Positions 7,377 to 14,634 are shown, counted from the first letter of the stretch. The stretch: 14,634 nucleotides of DNA from CAIKAP01 sp964574605 (GCA_964574605.1 CAZNOK010000129.1:1-14634), one strand, 5' to 3'. The notes: generated by a model not told the origin, from the letters alone. Numbers and translations are program-made.

Positions 7377-10300
7377 AATATCGGGTTCTGTTCGGCTGCT
7401 GTCTCTTTTTCCTGATGGTCTGCTGTGCACACGGCCAGGAGATTCGATTGACATCAGGTGACACGCTTGCTTTTGCGCCGAACGGCACGTGGCGATCCGT
7501 GACCATCGGCGAACGACAACTACCCATCACGGCTGGCGCGCCGGTCGTCAGCGTCTGCGACGTTGAGCGCGGCGGCGCTTACACGCCGTTGCTGGGAACC
7601 GTGCGCGCTGCAGGTGGCAACTTGCACATGGCGCTCGCCTCGGAGCCGCTCGATCTGAAAGCCATCCTGATAATTTCGCCTGCAAAGTTCACACTTCACA
7701 TTGAGGATACCACGGGCAGGGATCGCGGTTTGCTCGTGCGGGTCAGCGTGCCGGTCAACGCGGTTGGCTGGCAATGGTGGGACGACATTGAGCGGCGGCG
7801 TGCCATCGAGCCGGACCGCCTCTACGAGAACGTGAAACCGTTGCGCGCGTTCGCGGCGTTGCCGGAATGGAAGGACAAGCCCGACCTCCGGATGGGATTC
7901 AACAGCCCGAACTTCTGCACGGTCATCTCCGGTCCGGTCGGGTTGTGTCTTGCCGTGCCGCTCGACCAACCGCGCATCTTCCGCACCGGGTACGACAGCA
8001 AACAGAAGCTGTTCAGCATCACCTACGATGTCGCGCTCTGTCGCGAAACCGCACCGCCATCGCAGGCCACGTTCGAGTTGGAACTGTTCGGCTGCCATCC
8101 GCAGTGGGGCATGCGCGGCGCGCTCGACGCCTATTACCAACGGCACTCGGGATTCTTCACCAAGAACCTGAAGGACGAAGGAATGTGGATTGCCTTCTCG
8201 CGGCTCAACGAAATTGACAATGTCACCGAGTTCGGTGTCGCAATCCAGGAGGGCGCAGCTTCGTTCACCTACGACGACCAGATTGGCGTCCAGAGTTTCA
8301 GCTACTACACCCACGCCGGCATCTACGCCAACGTGCCGGAACATAACCGAAACACCGACCCGACGCCGTCACTGGAGCGACGCATCGCCGCCGTCGAGGC
8401 CGTTCTCAAACGGACCACCGACCGCGACGCTGTGTACGCCGAGTGCGGCCTCCACGACGCCGGCGGAAATCTCTCCGCGCAACCCGGTTCGGTCTATGGC
8501 GACGTGCTCGCGCAGTTCTGTCTGGAGCCGGAACTGTTTTACGGCAGGTTTCTGCTCGACCGCATTGACAGTTTCTTCGACAGCTACCGCAAACGCGGCG
8601 GCGAGTTGGACGGTTTCTATTACGACGGCCTGACAACCGGCATCAACTACCGCCGCGAACATTTCCGTCACGCGAGTTATCCGCCCTCGTGGGATCCGGT
8701 TGCGAAGAAGCCGTACCTCTACAATTACTTCTCGTCGGTCGAGTGGGCGCGTCAGGTTGCTGACAAACTTCACACGACGGGCAAGCTGACGATGATGAAC
8801 GGCGCGATGGGCGCCAGCCCTTTTTGCTCGCCGTATCTCGACGTCATGGGAGCCGAGACCGGGCTGAACATCCCGCGGACCGATTTCAACTTCGTGAAGA
8901 CCATTTGCCGTCACAAACCGTTCGTCACGCTGTTGAAAGGCAACTACGCGAAACTCACCACCGGGCAAATCGAGCTGTTCATGAAACGGTGCCTCGCCTA
9001 CGGCGTGTTCCCCGGCTACTTCGATTGGCCGCCGAGCGGACTTGGTCCCGGCGGACGCTACTGGGACCACCCTGAATACTACGAGCGCGACCGGCTCCTG
9101 TTCCGCAAATACCAACCGCTCGTCAAGATGATCGCGACCGCCGGGTGGGAGCCGGTGACGTTTGCCCGCGCTGACGACTCGCGCTTGCAGGTGGAACGGT
9201 TCGGTCGCGAGTTCTTCACGGTGTTGAACGACTCCACCGATCCCATCCGGAGTTCGCTGGCCATCGCCACCGACAAACTCAATCTGCCGTCAAGAGACCT
9301 CATGGTGTTCGACGAGGTTGCCCGTCGTTGGATCGCCGCAAACAGGAAGGACGGCGCGCTTGTTGTGCCACTCGAATTGCCGCCGGAATCCGTCGCGTTG
9401 ATTCACGTCGCCGCAAAGGAGGATTTCGTTGCACACCACCTCGATGCCGCGCGACAACTTTTCGAGGTTGCAGACGCTCAACGCAAAGCCGACGCAGGTC
9501 GTCCGCCGCTGCCGATGTACTGGGCTGTCACCGAAGAGCGATGTTTCCGTGACAGCGGCGCGCTGTTGTTGCGGAACGAAAGCGACAAGCAAACCGCCAC
9601 GGCATCGCAGTGGGCAATGCTTTTCCAGACCGAACCGAAGCCGATCACGATTCGCGCGCGGGTGAAGACGCAGGATATCAACGGTAAGAAGAGCGACAGC
9701 TTCGCGTTGCACGCCATCGTCTGTTACGTGGACAACCGATTCACCACACGCAGCCCGCAAATGCTGCCGTTGGAGCCGGGCACGAGTGATTGGCGCGACA
9801 TTGAGTGGACCATCCAACCAACGCGACCAGTGCGCAGCGTCCAACTCACCTTGCGTCTCGCCCGCCGCTGCGGCAGCGCATGGTTCGACAACGTCTCCGT
9901 GCGCTCCGCCGACGCGGAGCATGTCGTGGATGGCGGTTTTGACACGTGGTATGAGCGGCTGACACCGGAACAGGCGACCAAGCTCGCGCCAAAACTTGCC
10001 GCCAGCCGACCTCCGACGGCCAAACACCTGGCCGACGCGCTCGGCGCCGTTCAATCCGCGTCTGCGGCAATCAGCGAACATCATTGGAACAATCCTGCTC
10101 GTCGTGAACGGCGTGACCTCAACGATGCATGGTCTCATCTCACGATGTGTTGCCAAGCGTTGCTCAACATAAGCGATCTGGATTTGGTCGTGCCTGACAA
10201 GGTTGCGCCGGGCGAAACGGTGATGGTCACAGGAAACGCTTCCCTGCAATCGGAACCGCCACTACCCATCACGACCCAACACAGCGGTCATGAAACGACA

Positions 10301-11191
10301 TTTCAGGTGCACATCCCCGCAGACGCAAAACCCGGCACAGTGTTCGCGCTGCGCGCCGAGGCGACTGTGGAACTCGCTGCGGGCTGCAAAGCGCCACTGC
10401 GCGTAGAACGGAAGATCACTGTCGTGCAGCCGTTCGAGGCGGAGGTCACCCTCGAAGGCGAGAGCACGCTTGCCGTGCGGTTGGCCAACAACTTATCTCG
10501 ACCGCAGCGATTCAACATCGCGGTGGCAACGCCCGCGGGTTGGACGCTAAAAGAAACACAGCTTCAGCCGACGATACCGCCGCGCACGACGCAGACGATG
10601 CATTTCCATTTGAAGCCGTCGGCGACAACCAAGCCGGGCCGGCACGAGATTACCGTCACCGTGCAGAACAAATCGTTCCGTGTGGAATTGAACCACTTGC
10701 CAGCAACGGCGAACCGGTTGAAGAACCCCGGTTTCGAGTCAACCGAAGGCTGGAGCAAATGGAACGGAGGCTACACGCTAGACTCTCGCACACCGCACTC
10801 CGGCCAGAAGAGCCTGCGCCTCCAAACGGATGCACCGCGGGCACACGTCGGCGCGTCGCAAGGCGTTTCATTGAACCAAACCAAGGTCGTACCGTTGATC
10901 GCGCGCGGCTGGTGCAAGACAGAGAACGTCAGCGGCGACCGCAGCGGTTGCTGTCTCTATGTGGACATCTACTACGCCGACGGAACGAAACTCTACGGCC
11001 AGAAAGTGGTGTTCGATGGCGGCACGCACGACTGGCAGTTCCGCGAGGCGCGGATAGAGACGACGAAACCGGCTCGCAGCGCGAACGTGTACCTCATGTT
11101 GCGCGGCACCACCGGCGCGGCGTGGTTCGACGATGTGTTCCTTGCCGAGGATTCGTCCCCCGCCGGCCATTCCATCCCAAAATCCAAGTGA
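7373..11191 (+). CDS. Very large secreted multidomain glycosidase-like protein with two CBM4/9-like modules
   Basis: This is a 1272-residue exported protein. The signal peptide is residues 1-21 (MKYRVLFGCCLFFLMVCCAHG). An N-terminal beta-sandwich-like part (~25-260) leads into a probable TIM barrel (~265-660). The barrel contains GELDGFYYDG (Asp413, Asp418), MGAETG (Glu495) and GYFDWPPSG (Asp551), acidic residues at strand ends as in glycosidases; which are catalytic is not established. A jelly-roll module (~715-850) ends in AWFDNVSV, and a helical linker follows. Residues ~935-1110 look like NEW3/Ig-type beta-domains (VVPDKVAPGETVMVTG, then ATPAGWTLKE). A second jelly-roll (~1115-1265) begins LKNPGFESTEGWSKW and ends AAWFDDVFLAED, classic CBM4/9-like edges. 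ATG 7373 is preferred over upstream alternatives because it starts a signal peptide and gives a 4-nt overlap with the SGNH gene. I do not recognise a named family for the whole protein. Confidence 0.85.
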   Translation: MKYRVLFGCCLFFLMVCCAHGQEIRLTSGDTLAFAPNGTWRSVTIGERQLPITAGAPVVSVCDVERGGAYTPLLGTVRAAGGNLHMALASEPLDLKAILIISPAKFTLHIEDTTGRDRGLLVRVSVPVNAVGWQWWDDIERRRAIEPDRLYENVKPLRAFAALPEWKDKPDLRMGFNSPNFCTVISGPVGLCLAVPLDQPRIFRTGYDSKQKLFSITYDVALCRETAPPSQATFELELFGCHPQWGMRGALDAYYQRHSGFFTKNLKDEGMWIAFSRLNEIDNVTEFGVAIQEGAASFTYDDQIGVQSFSYYTHAGIYANVPEHNRNTDPTPSLERRIAAVEAVLKRTTDRDAVYAECGLHDAGGNLSAQPGSVYGDVLAQFCLEPELFYGRFLLDRIDSFFDSYRKRGGELDGFYYDGLTTGINYRREHFRHASYPPSWDPVAKKPYLYNYFSSVEWARQVADKLHTTGKLTMMNGAMGASPFCSPYLDVMGAETGLNIPRTDFNFVKTICRHKPFVTLLKGNYAKLTTGQIELFMKRCLAYGVFPGYFDWPPSGLGPGGRYWDHPEYYERDRLLFRKYQPLVKMIATAGWEPVTFARADDSRLQVERFGREFFTVLNDSTDPIRSSLAIATDKLNLPSRDLMVFDEVARRWIAANRKDGALVVPLELPPESVALIHVAAKEDFVAHHLDAARQLFEVADAQRKADAGRPPLPMYWAVTEERCFRDSGALLLRNESDKQTATASQWAMLFQTEPKPITIRARVKTQDINGKKSDSFALHAIVCYVDNRFTTRSPQMLPLEPGTSDWRDIEWTIQPTRPVRSVQLTLRLARRCGSAWFDNVSVRSADAEHVVDGGFDTWYERLTPEQATKLAPKLAASRPPTAKHLADALGAVQSASAAISEHHWNNPARRERRDLNDAWSHLTMCCQALLNISDLDLVVPDKVAPGETVMVTGNASLQSEPPLPITTQHSGHETTFQVHIPADAKPGTVFALRAEATVELAAGCKAPLRVERKITVVQPFEAEVTLEGESTLAVRLANNLSRPQRFNIAVATPAGWTLKETQLQPTIPPRTTQTMHFHLKPSATTKPGRHEITVTVQNKSFRVELNHLPATANRLKNPGFESTEGWSKWNGGYTLDSRTPHSGQKSLRLQTDAPRAHVGASQGVSLNQTKVVPLIARGWCKTENVSGDRSGCCLYVDIYYADGTKLYGQKVVFDGGTHDWQFREARIETTKPARSANVYLMLRGTTGAAWFDDVFLAEDSSPAGHSIPKSK

Positions 11192-11204
11192 CACGGCAGC
11201 CGTG
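11192..11204. terminator. Small inverted repeat between convergent genes (weak terminator candidate)
   Basis: CACGGC-A-GCCGTG begins directly after the stop of the large secreted gene, in the 39-nt gap before the araC stop. Allowing a 3-nt loop leaves a 5-bp GC-rich stem. No T-tract follows on either strand, so an intrinsic terminator is not convincing. It could slow polymerase in both directions or have no role. Confidence 0.3.
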
Positions 11205-11230
11205 ACCTTGCCCCTGAAACTGGAACGTTC

Positions 11231-12079
11231 TCAGCGTTGGGTTTTGCGATAGTTGATTGGGGACTGGCCGAAGTGGCGGCGGAAGACGCGGGAGAAATAA
11301 AACGGACTGGCGAACCCGCAGGTTTCGGCGATCTCGCTGACGGTTTCCGATGTGCTGGCAAGGAGGTGACAGGCCGTTTGGAGGCGGCGCTCGTTCAGCC
11401 ATTCCATCGGACGCAGACCGGTTTCGCGTTTGAAGACGCGACCGAAATACACCGCATTCAAACCGACCGCGCGCCCCCAGTCGCCGAGGGTAATCACTTG
11501 TTGCAGACGCGCGTTCGCCCACATCTCGGCGAGCAGAATCTTGTCCACGATGCCTCGCTCCTCCATGAAACTGCGGTCCATCGGTGGACGAAGATAACCG
11601 ATCACGTAGGCCAACCATTGGAGGATCGCGCCGGCGATTTCCAAGTCGCGACAGGGTGACGTGCTCGCCATTGCGACCAGCACTTTTTCAAACTCGGTAA
11701 CGTATTCCTCCGGCTTGTGCCACGTGTAGCGACGCTGAAATTTCCGGCAAAGAAGCGCATTGGCCACACCGCCTTGTTCGAGGGCGAGCGACGCGCTCAG
11801 GCTGACGTGCGGACGCGACGGGTCGTGGCCAAACTCAAACTCATCTCCGCCCAACGTCACGAGAAGGTCGCCGCGCTTCAGCACCCACTGGCGACCGTTG
11901 ACGACCGCCCAGCAACTGTTCCGCTCGACGAAGAAGAACGAGATCATGTCAGCGGCAAGGCGCGACCGCTCGACCGTCCAATCGGGATAGCCGGCGTAAC
12001 GGCCAAACCAATGCACGCGCAGACCGATGGAGGTCTGGCAGGCGAGCCGCCAGTCATGATGGTAGGGCAGCCAAGGCAT
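11231..12079 (-). CDS. AraC-family transcriptional regulator
   Basis: This 282-residue regulator has a probable cupin-like sensor (residues ~1-160: SRLAADMISFFFVERNSCW, then LKRGDLLVTLGGDEFEFG) followed by the AraC double helix-turn-helix. The first HTH contains ITLGDWGRAVGLNAVYFGRV and FKRETGLRPMEWLNERRLQT. The second is the near-canonical VSEIAETCGFASPFYFSRVF with RRHFGQSPINYRK at the C-terminus. Such proteins typically sense sugars and activate a neighbouring catabolic operon. This one diverges from the Gfo/Idh operon with 73 nt between start codons, which suggests it controls that operon and possibly the secreted enzymes. The start is ATG 12079: the in-frame GTG at 12106 falls between the predicted -35 and -10 boxes and would add nine unremarkable residues. 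Its ligand is unknown. Confidence 0.93.
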   Translation of the reverse strand: MPWLPYHHDWRLACQTSIGLRVHWFGRYAGYPDWTVERSRLAADMISFFFVERNSCWAVVNGRQWVLKRGDLLVTLGGDEFEFGHDPSRPHVSLSASLALEQGGVANALLCRKFQRRYTWHKPEEYVTEFEKVLVAMASTSPCRDLEIAGAILQWLAYVIGYLRPPMDRSFMEERGIVDKILLAEMWANARLQQVITLGDWGRAVGLNAVYFGRVFKRETGLRPMEWLNERRLQTACHLLASTSETVSEIAETCGFASPFYFSRVFRRHFGQSPINYRKTQR

Positions 12080-12084
12080 GGTTG

Positions 12085-12100
12085 AAATTATGCATGATTT
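12085..12100. promoter_or_regulatory. Candidate operator: near-perfect 16-bp palindrome in the araC leader
   Basis: AAATTATGCATGATTT is palindromic at 7 of 8 base-pair steps, with a single T/G mismatch. It overlaps the predicted -10 and transcription start of the araC gene and lies 5 nt upstream of its ATG. It is AT-rich in a GC-rich setting. AraC proteins often bind direct repeats, so autorepression by this protein, control by another regulator, or chance all remain possible. Confidence 0.45.
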
Positions 12101-12122
12101 TCCCACACTCTGTCCATGTCAA
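12094..12122 (-). promoter_or_regulatory. Probable promoter of the AraC-family regulator gene
   Basis: On the minus strand a perfect TTGACA (12122-12117) is followed by a 17-nt spacer and AATCAT (12099-12094, four of six -10 bases). The predicted transcription start near 12087 leaves a leader of only about 8 nt before ATG 12079, so this mRNA could be nearly leaderless. No equally good promoter is visible on the plus strand for the divergent operon, as expected if that one needs an activator. Confidence 0.55.
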
Positions 12123-12125
12123 ATA

Positions 12126-12141
12126 TGGCGGCGTTCCGCCA
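12126..12141. other. Hairpin just upstream of the Gfo/Idh operon start
   Basis: TGGCGG-CGTT-CCGCCA is a perfect 6-bp inverted repeat with a tetranucleotide loop. It ends 11 nt before the ATG of the Gfo/Idh gene. In the transcript it would form a small stable stem next to the weak GGAG (12147-12150), so it might modulate initiation. As DNA it could also be a binding site. Confidence 0.45.
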
Positions 12142-12152
12142 GAATTGGAGCT

Positions 12153-13343
12153 ATGAACTCTAACTTCACATCCCGCCGTCAATTTCTGCAAAGCTCCGCC
12201 GCCTTGCTCGCATCCAGTGTGCTGTCCTCACAAGCTGCGGAAAAACCCATCCCCGGTTTCGAGAAGGCCGCCGCCGACTCCAGCACGCACAAAGGATGGA
12301 AGCCGGTGTCCGACCGCAAGATTCGCGTCGGCATTGCGGGCTACGGCTATTGCAGGTTCGGAGCCGGGTTCGGTTTTCAGGATCATCCGAATGTCCAGAT
12401 CGTGGCCGTCAGCGATCTCATTCCCGAACGCTGCGACGGACTCGCCAAGGCCTGCCGTTGCGCCAAGACGTATCCGTCACTCGAAGAGATGGTCAAAGAC
12501 AAAACCATCGAGGCGATCTTCGTGGCGACCGACGCTCCGAGTCACGCGCGGCACTGCATCGAAGTTCTCAACCACGACAAACACGTTGCGTCGGCGGTGC
12601 CGGCGGTCTTCGGTTCCGTGGAAGACGCCGATCGGCTCCTCCAAGCCGTGAAATCGAGCGGCAAGAAATACATGATGTTCGAGACGTCGGCGTTCCATGC
12701 CGACGTCCACGCGATGCGGGAAATCTACAAGGCCGGCGGCTTTGGCAAATTGGTCTATGCGGAAGGCGAATACTATCACTACATGCGCGAGCCATTGCCC
12801 TCTTACAAGGACTGGCGGGTTGGTCTGCCGCCGCAGTTTTATCCCACGCACTCCAACGGCTACTATGTGTGCGTGACCGGCGGGAGTTTCACCGAGGTCT
12901 CGTGCATGGGAATGCTGAGCGCCATCGCGCAGTATCAAGCGGCGCACAACCGTTACAAGAATCCGTTCGCCACCGAGATCGCATTGTTCCGCACCAGCGA
13001 AGGCGGGATGGCGCGGATGGCGGTCAGTTGGGACACGCCCGGCGCCGGCGGCGAAATGGGGCGGATTCGCGGGCAGCGCGGCACATTCTATGAGAAGTAT
13101 GCCGGTCTCGAAAAGAAGCTGCCGCCCTTGGAACGTCCGCCGCTACCGTCCGGCGTCCAGCCCGGCGGCCACGGCGGATCGCACGGACCGTTGATGAACG
13201 AGTTCGTCACGGCGATTCTTCAAGATCGCAAGCCGCTGGTGGATATTGTGGCGGCGTTGAATATGAGCGTCGCCGGCATCGTGGCGCATCAGTCCGCGCT
13301 CAAGGATGGCGAACTGCTGAAGATTCCGCAGTTCAAGTTGTGA
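12153..13343 (+). CDS. Tat-exported Gfo/Idh/MocA-family protein lacking the EKP lysine (GH109-like features)
   Basis: This 396-residue protein has a twin-arginine signal (SRRQFLQSSAALLASSVLSS, residues 7-26), so it would be exported folded with its cofactor. The Rossmann fold starts IRVGIAGYGYCRFG (57-70), with Asp88 in AVSD placed to bind NAD ribose. In ordinary Gfo/Idh/MocA dehydrogenases an EKP motif supplies a catalytic/binding Lys; here the position reads AVP (148-150), with no Lys. The stretch KKYMMFETSAF, then GKLVYAEGEYYH, then YPTHS (His233) and GGHGG recall GH109, NAD-dependent glycosidases that carry EVP in place of EKP. It could be a GH109-like hydrolase or an atypical oxidoreductase; the reaction is unproven. 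ATG 12153 is chosen because it begins the Tat signal, though GGAG lies only 2 nt upstream. The stop overlaps the next start by 4 nt (GTGA). Confidence 0.88.
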   Translation: MNSNFTSRRQFLQSSAALLASSVLSSQAAEKPIPGFEKAAADSSTHKGWKPVSDRKIRVGIAGYGYCRFGAGFGFQDHPNVQIVAVSDLIPERCDGLAKACRCAKTYPSLEEMVKDKTIEAIFVATDAPSHARHCIEVLNHDKHVASAVPAVFGSVEDADRLLQAVKSSGKKYMMFETSAFHADVHAMREIYKAGGFGKLVYAEGEYYHYMREPLPSYKDWRVGLPPQFYPTHSNGYYVCVTGGSFTEVSCMGMLSAIAQYQAAHNRYKNPFATEIALFRTSEGGMARMAVSWDTPGAGGEMGRIRGQRGTFYEKYAGLEKKLPPLERPPLPSGVQPGGHGGSHGPLMNEFVTAILQDRKPLVDIVAALNMSVAGIVAHQSALKDGELLKIPQFKL

Positions 13344-14416
13344 ACACCATCTGGATCGAGGAGAAGCAGCTCTGTCGGGCGCTTCAGCGCAATGAAGCGT
13401 TCTGGAAAGGTGAACTCGATCAAGGACCGTTGTTGTGGGTGACTGCGCCCGGAGCGCCGTCTGTGCCGGAGCCTGCTTCGGAAGACGAATTGTGGACGAA
13501 CGTGGATTACGTGATGGCGGCGACCAACAGCGCGCTTGCCGCCACTCACTACGCCGGTGATGCGCTGCCGGTCTATTGCCCGTGGCTGGGGCCGGACCAA
13601 TTCGCCGCGTGGCTTGGCGCCGACCTCCAACTACGCCCGCGCCAGAACACTTCTTGGTGTAAACCGTTCGTGCGGGATTGGGACGAACATCCGCAACTGC
13701 GGATTGATCCGCAAAACCAGTGGTGGCGACTCTACCTGCAACTGCTCCGGGAGTCGGTTCGCATCGGTGAAGGCAAATGGGTGACCGGTTATCCCGACCT
13801 GCACACGGGCATTGACGCCTTGAGCGCCATCCGTGGCCCCGAAAACCTCGCTACGGACTTGGTGAACAATCCCGATGCCATCCACCGCGCCATGCGACAA
13901 ATGACCGACTTGTGGAAGTTCATCGTGGACACGGTTTCGGAAATCGTCCTGCCCTGCGGGCAGGGCACGTCGAACTGGACGATGGGCTGGAGCAAAGATC
14001 GTTTTCTGTGCATCGGCCAAAACGATTTTTCGTGTATGATCAGTCCGGCCATGTTCGAGACGTTCTGCGCGCAGGATAACTTGGAGTGTTGCGCCCACGT
14101 GGACCACACGCTCTATCACCTCGACGGTCCCGGAGCCGTGCGTCATGTTCCATTGTTGTTGCAATGGGAACGACTCGATTGCATCCAATGGATTCAAGGC
14201 GCCGGTAATCCCCTGCCTTCGCAATGGCTTGAGCTTTTGCGGCAAATCCAAGCCGGTGGAAAGTCAGCCCAACTTTACTACGACGGCAACGCCGACCTGA
14301 AACATGAACTGGACATCCTCTGTGGCACACTGGACCCGGCGCGGCTGTTCATCTGGGCAACGGTGAATTCGGCGGAGACGGCAGAGGACATCGTCCGCTA
14401 CAGTTTACGACTATGA
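13340..14416 (+). CDS. Uroporphyrinogen decarboxylase (URO-D)-like superfamily protein, not a haem enzyme by context
   Basis: This 358-residue protein belongs to the URO-D/MtaA/CmuA superfamily, which includes haem decarboxylases and cobalamin-dependent methyltransferases. The visible signature is in the C-terminal half: GQNDFSCMISPAMFETF (residues 226-242), then CAHVDHTLYHLDGPGAVRH (251-269) and LDCIQWIQGAG (279-289). His253, His256 and His260 could bind metal or substrate. The N-terminal Arg-rich substrate motif of haem URO-D is not apparent, so a haem role is unlikely. No signal peptide is present, so it is cytoplasmic. GTG start codon 13340 overlaps the Gfo/Idh stop, and the stop overlaps the next ATG, so coupling is tight. 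Homologues in sugar operons of Verrucomicrobiota and Planctomycetota have no settled function. Methyl transfer or demethylation is a guess, and no corrinoid protein is in view. Confidence 0.82.
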   Translation: MNTIWIEEKQLCRALQRNEAFWKGELDQGPLLWVTAPGAPSVPEPASEDELWTNVDYVMAATNSALAATHYAGDALPVYCPWLGPDQFAAWLGADLQLRPRQNTSWCKPFVRDWDEHPQLRIDPQNQWWRLYLQLLRESVRIGEGKWVTGYPDLHTGIDALSAIRGPENLATDLVNNPDAIHRAMRQMTDLWKFIVDTVSEIVLPCGQGTSNWTMGWSKDRFLCIGQNDFSCMISPAMFETFCAQDNLECCAHVDHTLYHLDGPGAVRHVPLLLQWERLDCIQWIQGAGNPLPSQWLELLRQIQAGGKSAQLYYDGNADLKHELDILCGTLDPARLFIWATVNSAETAEDIVRYSLRL

Positions 14417-14634
14417 AACACCTAGTAACTATCCTAGTTGGCTTTCTCGTTTCCTCGGCGTCGGCGGCCACTGTTCAGCCGCGTTATTACGGACACGAGG
14501 CCGTCCACGACGCGCACGGCGTCATTGCGCCGTGGTATCAGGGGCTGAACGGCCAGTGCGACCTGCGCGTGCGCATCGCGGCGGAGACGTTGAAGCGGTA
14601 TCCGTGGACGGCGACGACCAATGCCATCGCAACG
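14413..14634 (+). CDS. Secreted protein of unknown function (partial; runs off the right edge)
   Basis: The first 74 residues are visible. The signal peptide is clear (MKHLVTILVGFLVSSASA, cleavage near residue 18-19). The mature start reads RYYGHEAVHDAHGVIAPWYQ, then LNGQCDLRVRIAAETLKRYP. The APWYQGLNGQCD segment looks like the N-terminus of secreted glycosidase-like proteins of this bacterial group, but I cannot name a family from 74 residues. The ATG overlaps the preceding stop as ATGA, so it is the third gene of the AraC-divergent operon. Confidence 0.8.
   Translation, partial: MKHLVTILVGFLVSSASAATVQPRYYGHEAVHDAHGVIAPWYQGLNGQCDLRVRIAAETLKRYPWTATTNAIAT

Noticed and set aside
6492..7454. 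320-residue open frame antisense to the SGNH gene
   Set aside because: The sense strand holds all four SGNH catalytic blocks, while the antisense product has no recognisable feature.
9290..10249. 319-residue open frame antisense to the large secreted protein
   Set aside because: It is a shadow of the real gene, which shows a continuous domain series in the sense frame.
12078..12152. Upstream ATG 12078 for the Gfo/Idh protein
   Set aside because: It would place 25 unrelated residues before the Tat signal and overlap the araC start codon. ATG 12153 gives a proper Tat leader.
13340..14416. Haem-pathway uroporphyrinogen decarboxylase (hemE)
   Set aside because: The haem substrate-binding N-terminal motif is not apparent, and the gene sits in a sugar-type operon with no haem genes.

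Overview
The window reads as chromosomal DNA from a GC-rich Gram-negative bacterium. It is most likely from the Verrucomicrobiota (Pedosphaera/Limisphaerales-like), with Planctomycetota or Lentisphaerota as alternatives. This lineage call is inferred from the gene mix: a Tat-exported Gfo/Idh/MocA protein, a URO-D-like protein in a sugar-type operon, a BNR_4 propeller, an SGNH hydrolase, a very large secreted multidomain glycosidase-like protein, and sparse Shine-Dalgarno motifs. No rRNA or other marker gene is present to confirm it.

Layout. (1) Positions 1-2568, minus strand: a drug-efflux operon of a TetR/CecR-type repressor, an MdtA-like adaptor and an MdtB/MdtC-like RND pump (truncated by the window edge). 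A TTGACA-17-TATTAA promoter is followed by nested palindromes covering the predicted transcription start, a textbook autorepression layout. (2) 2591-4603, plus: a glycosidase-like TIM-barrel protein with a GH42-trimerisation-like domain. (3) 4607-6001, minus: a secreted BNR/Asp-box beta-propeller, convergent with the previous gene and only 3 nt from it. (4) 6002-6248: an intergenic region with REP-like nested repeats. (5) 6249-11191, plus: a secreted SGNH hydrolase overlapping by ATGA a 1272-residue secreted protein with a TIM-barrel-like catalytic region and beta-sandwich/CBM-like modules. (6) 11231-12079, minus: an AraC-family regulator. (7) 12153 to the right edge, plus: a divergent, translationally coupled operon of a Gfo/Idh/MocA protein lacking the EKP lysine (GH109-like features), a URO-D-like protein, and the start of another secreted protein. 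Adjacent genes in this operon overlap by 4 nt.

From about 2.6 kb to the right edge the genes look like a carbohydrate-scavenging locus without SusC/SusD, sulfatases or transporters in view. Extracellular or periplasmic enzymes (esterase, large CBM-bearing barrel, propeller) would attack a decorated glycan. The AraC protein probably senses a product and controls the divergent Gfo/Idh-URO-D operon. Substrate and exact reactions cannot be read from sequence. The efflux operon is a separate unit that happens to be adjacent. I see no tRNA, rRNA, CRISPR, transposase or phage gene. Every stretch longer than 300 nt is covered by a gene.
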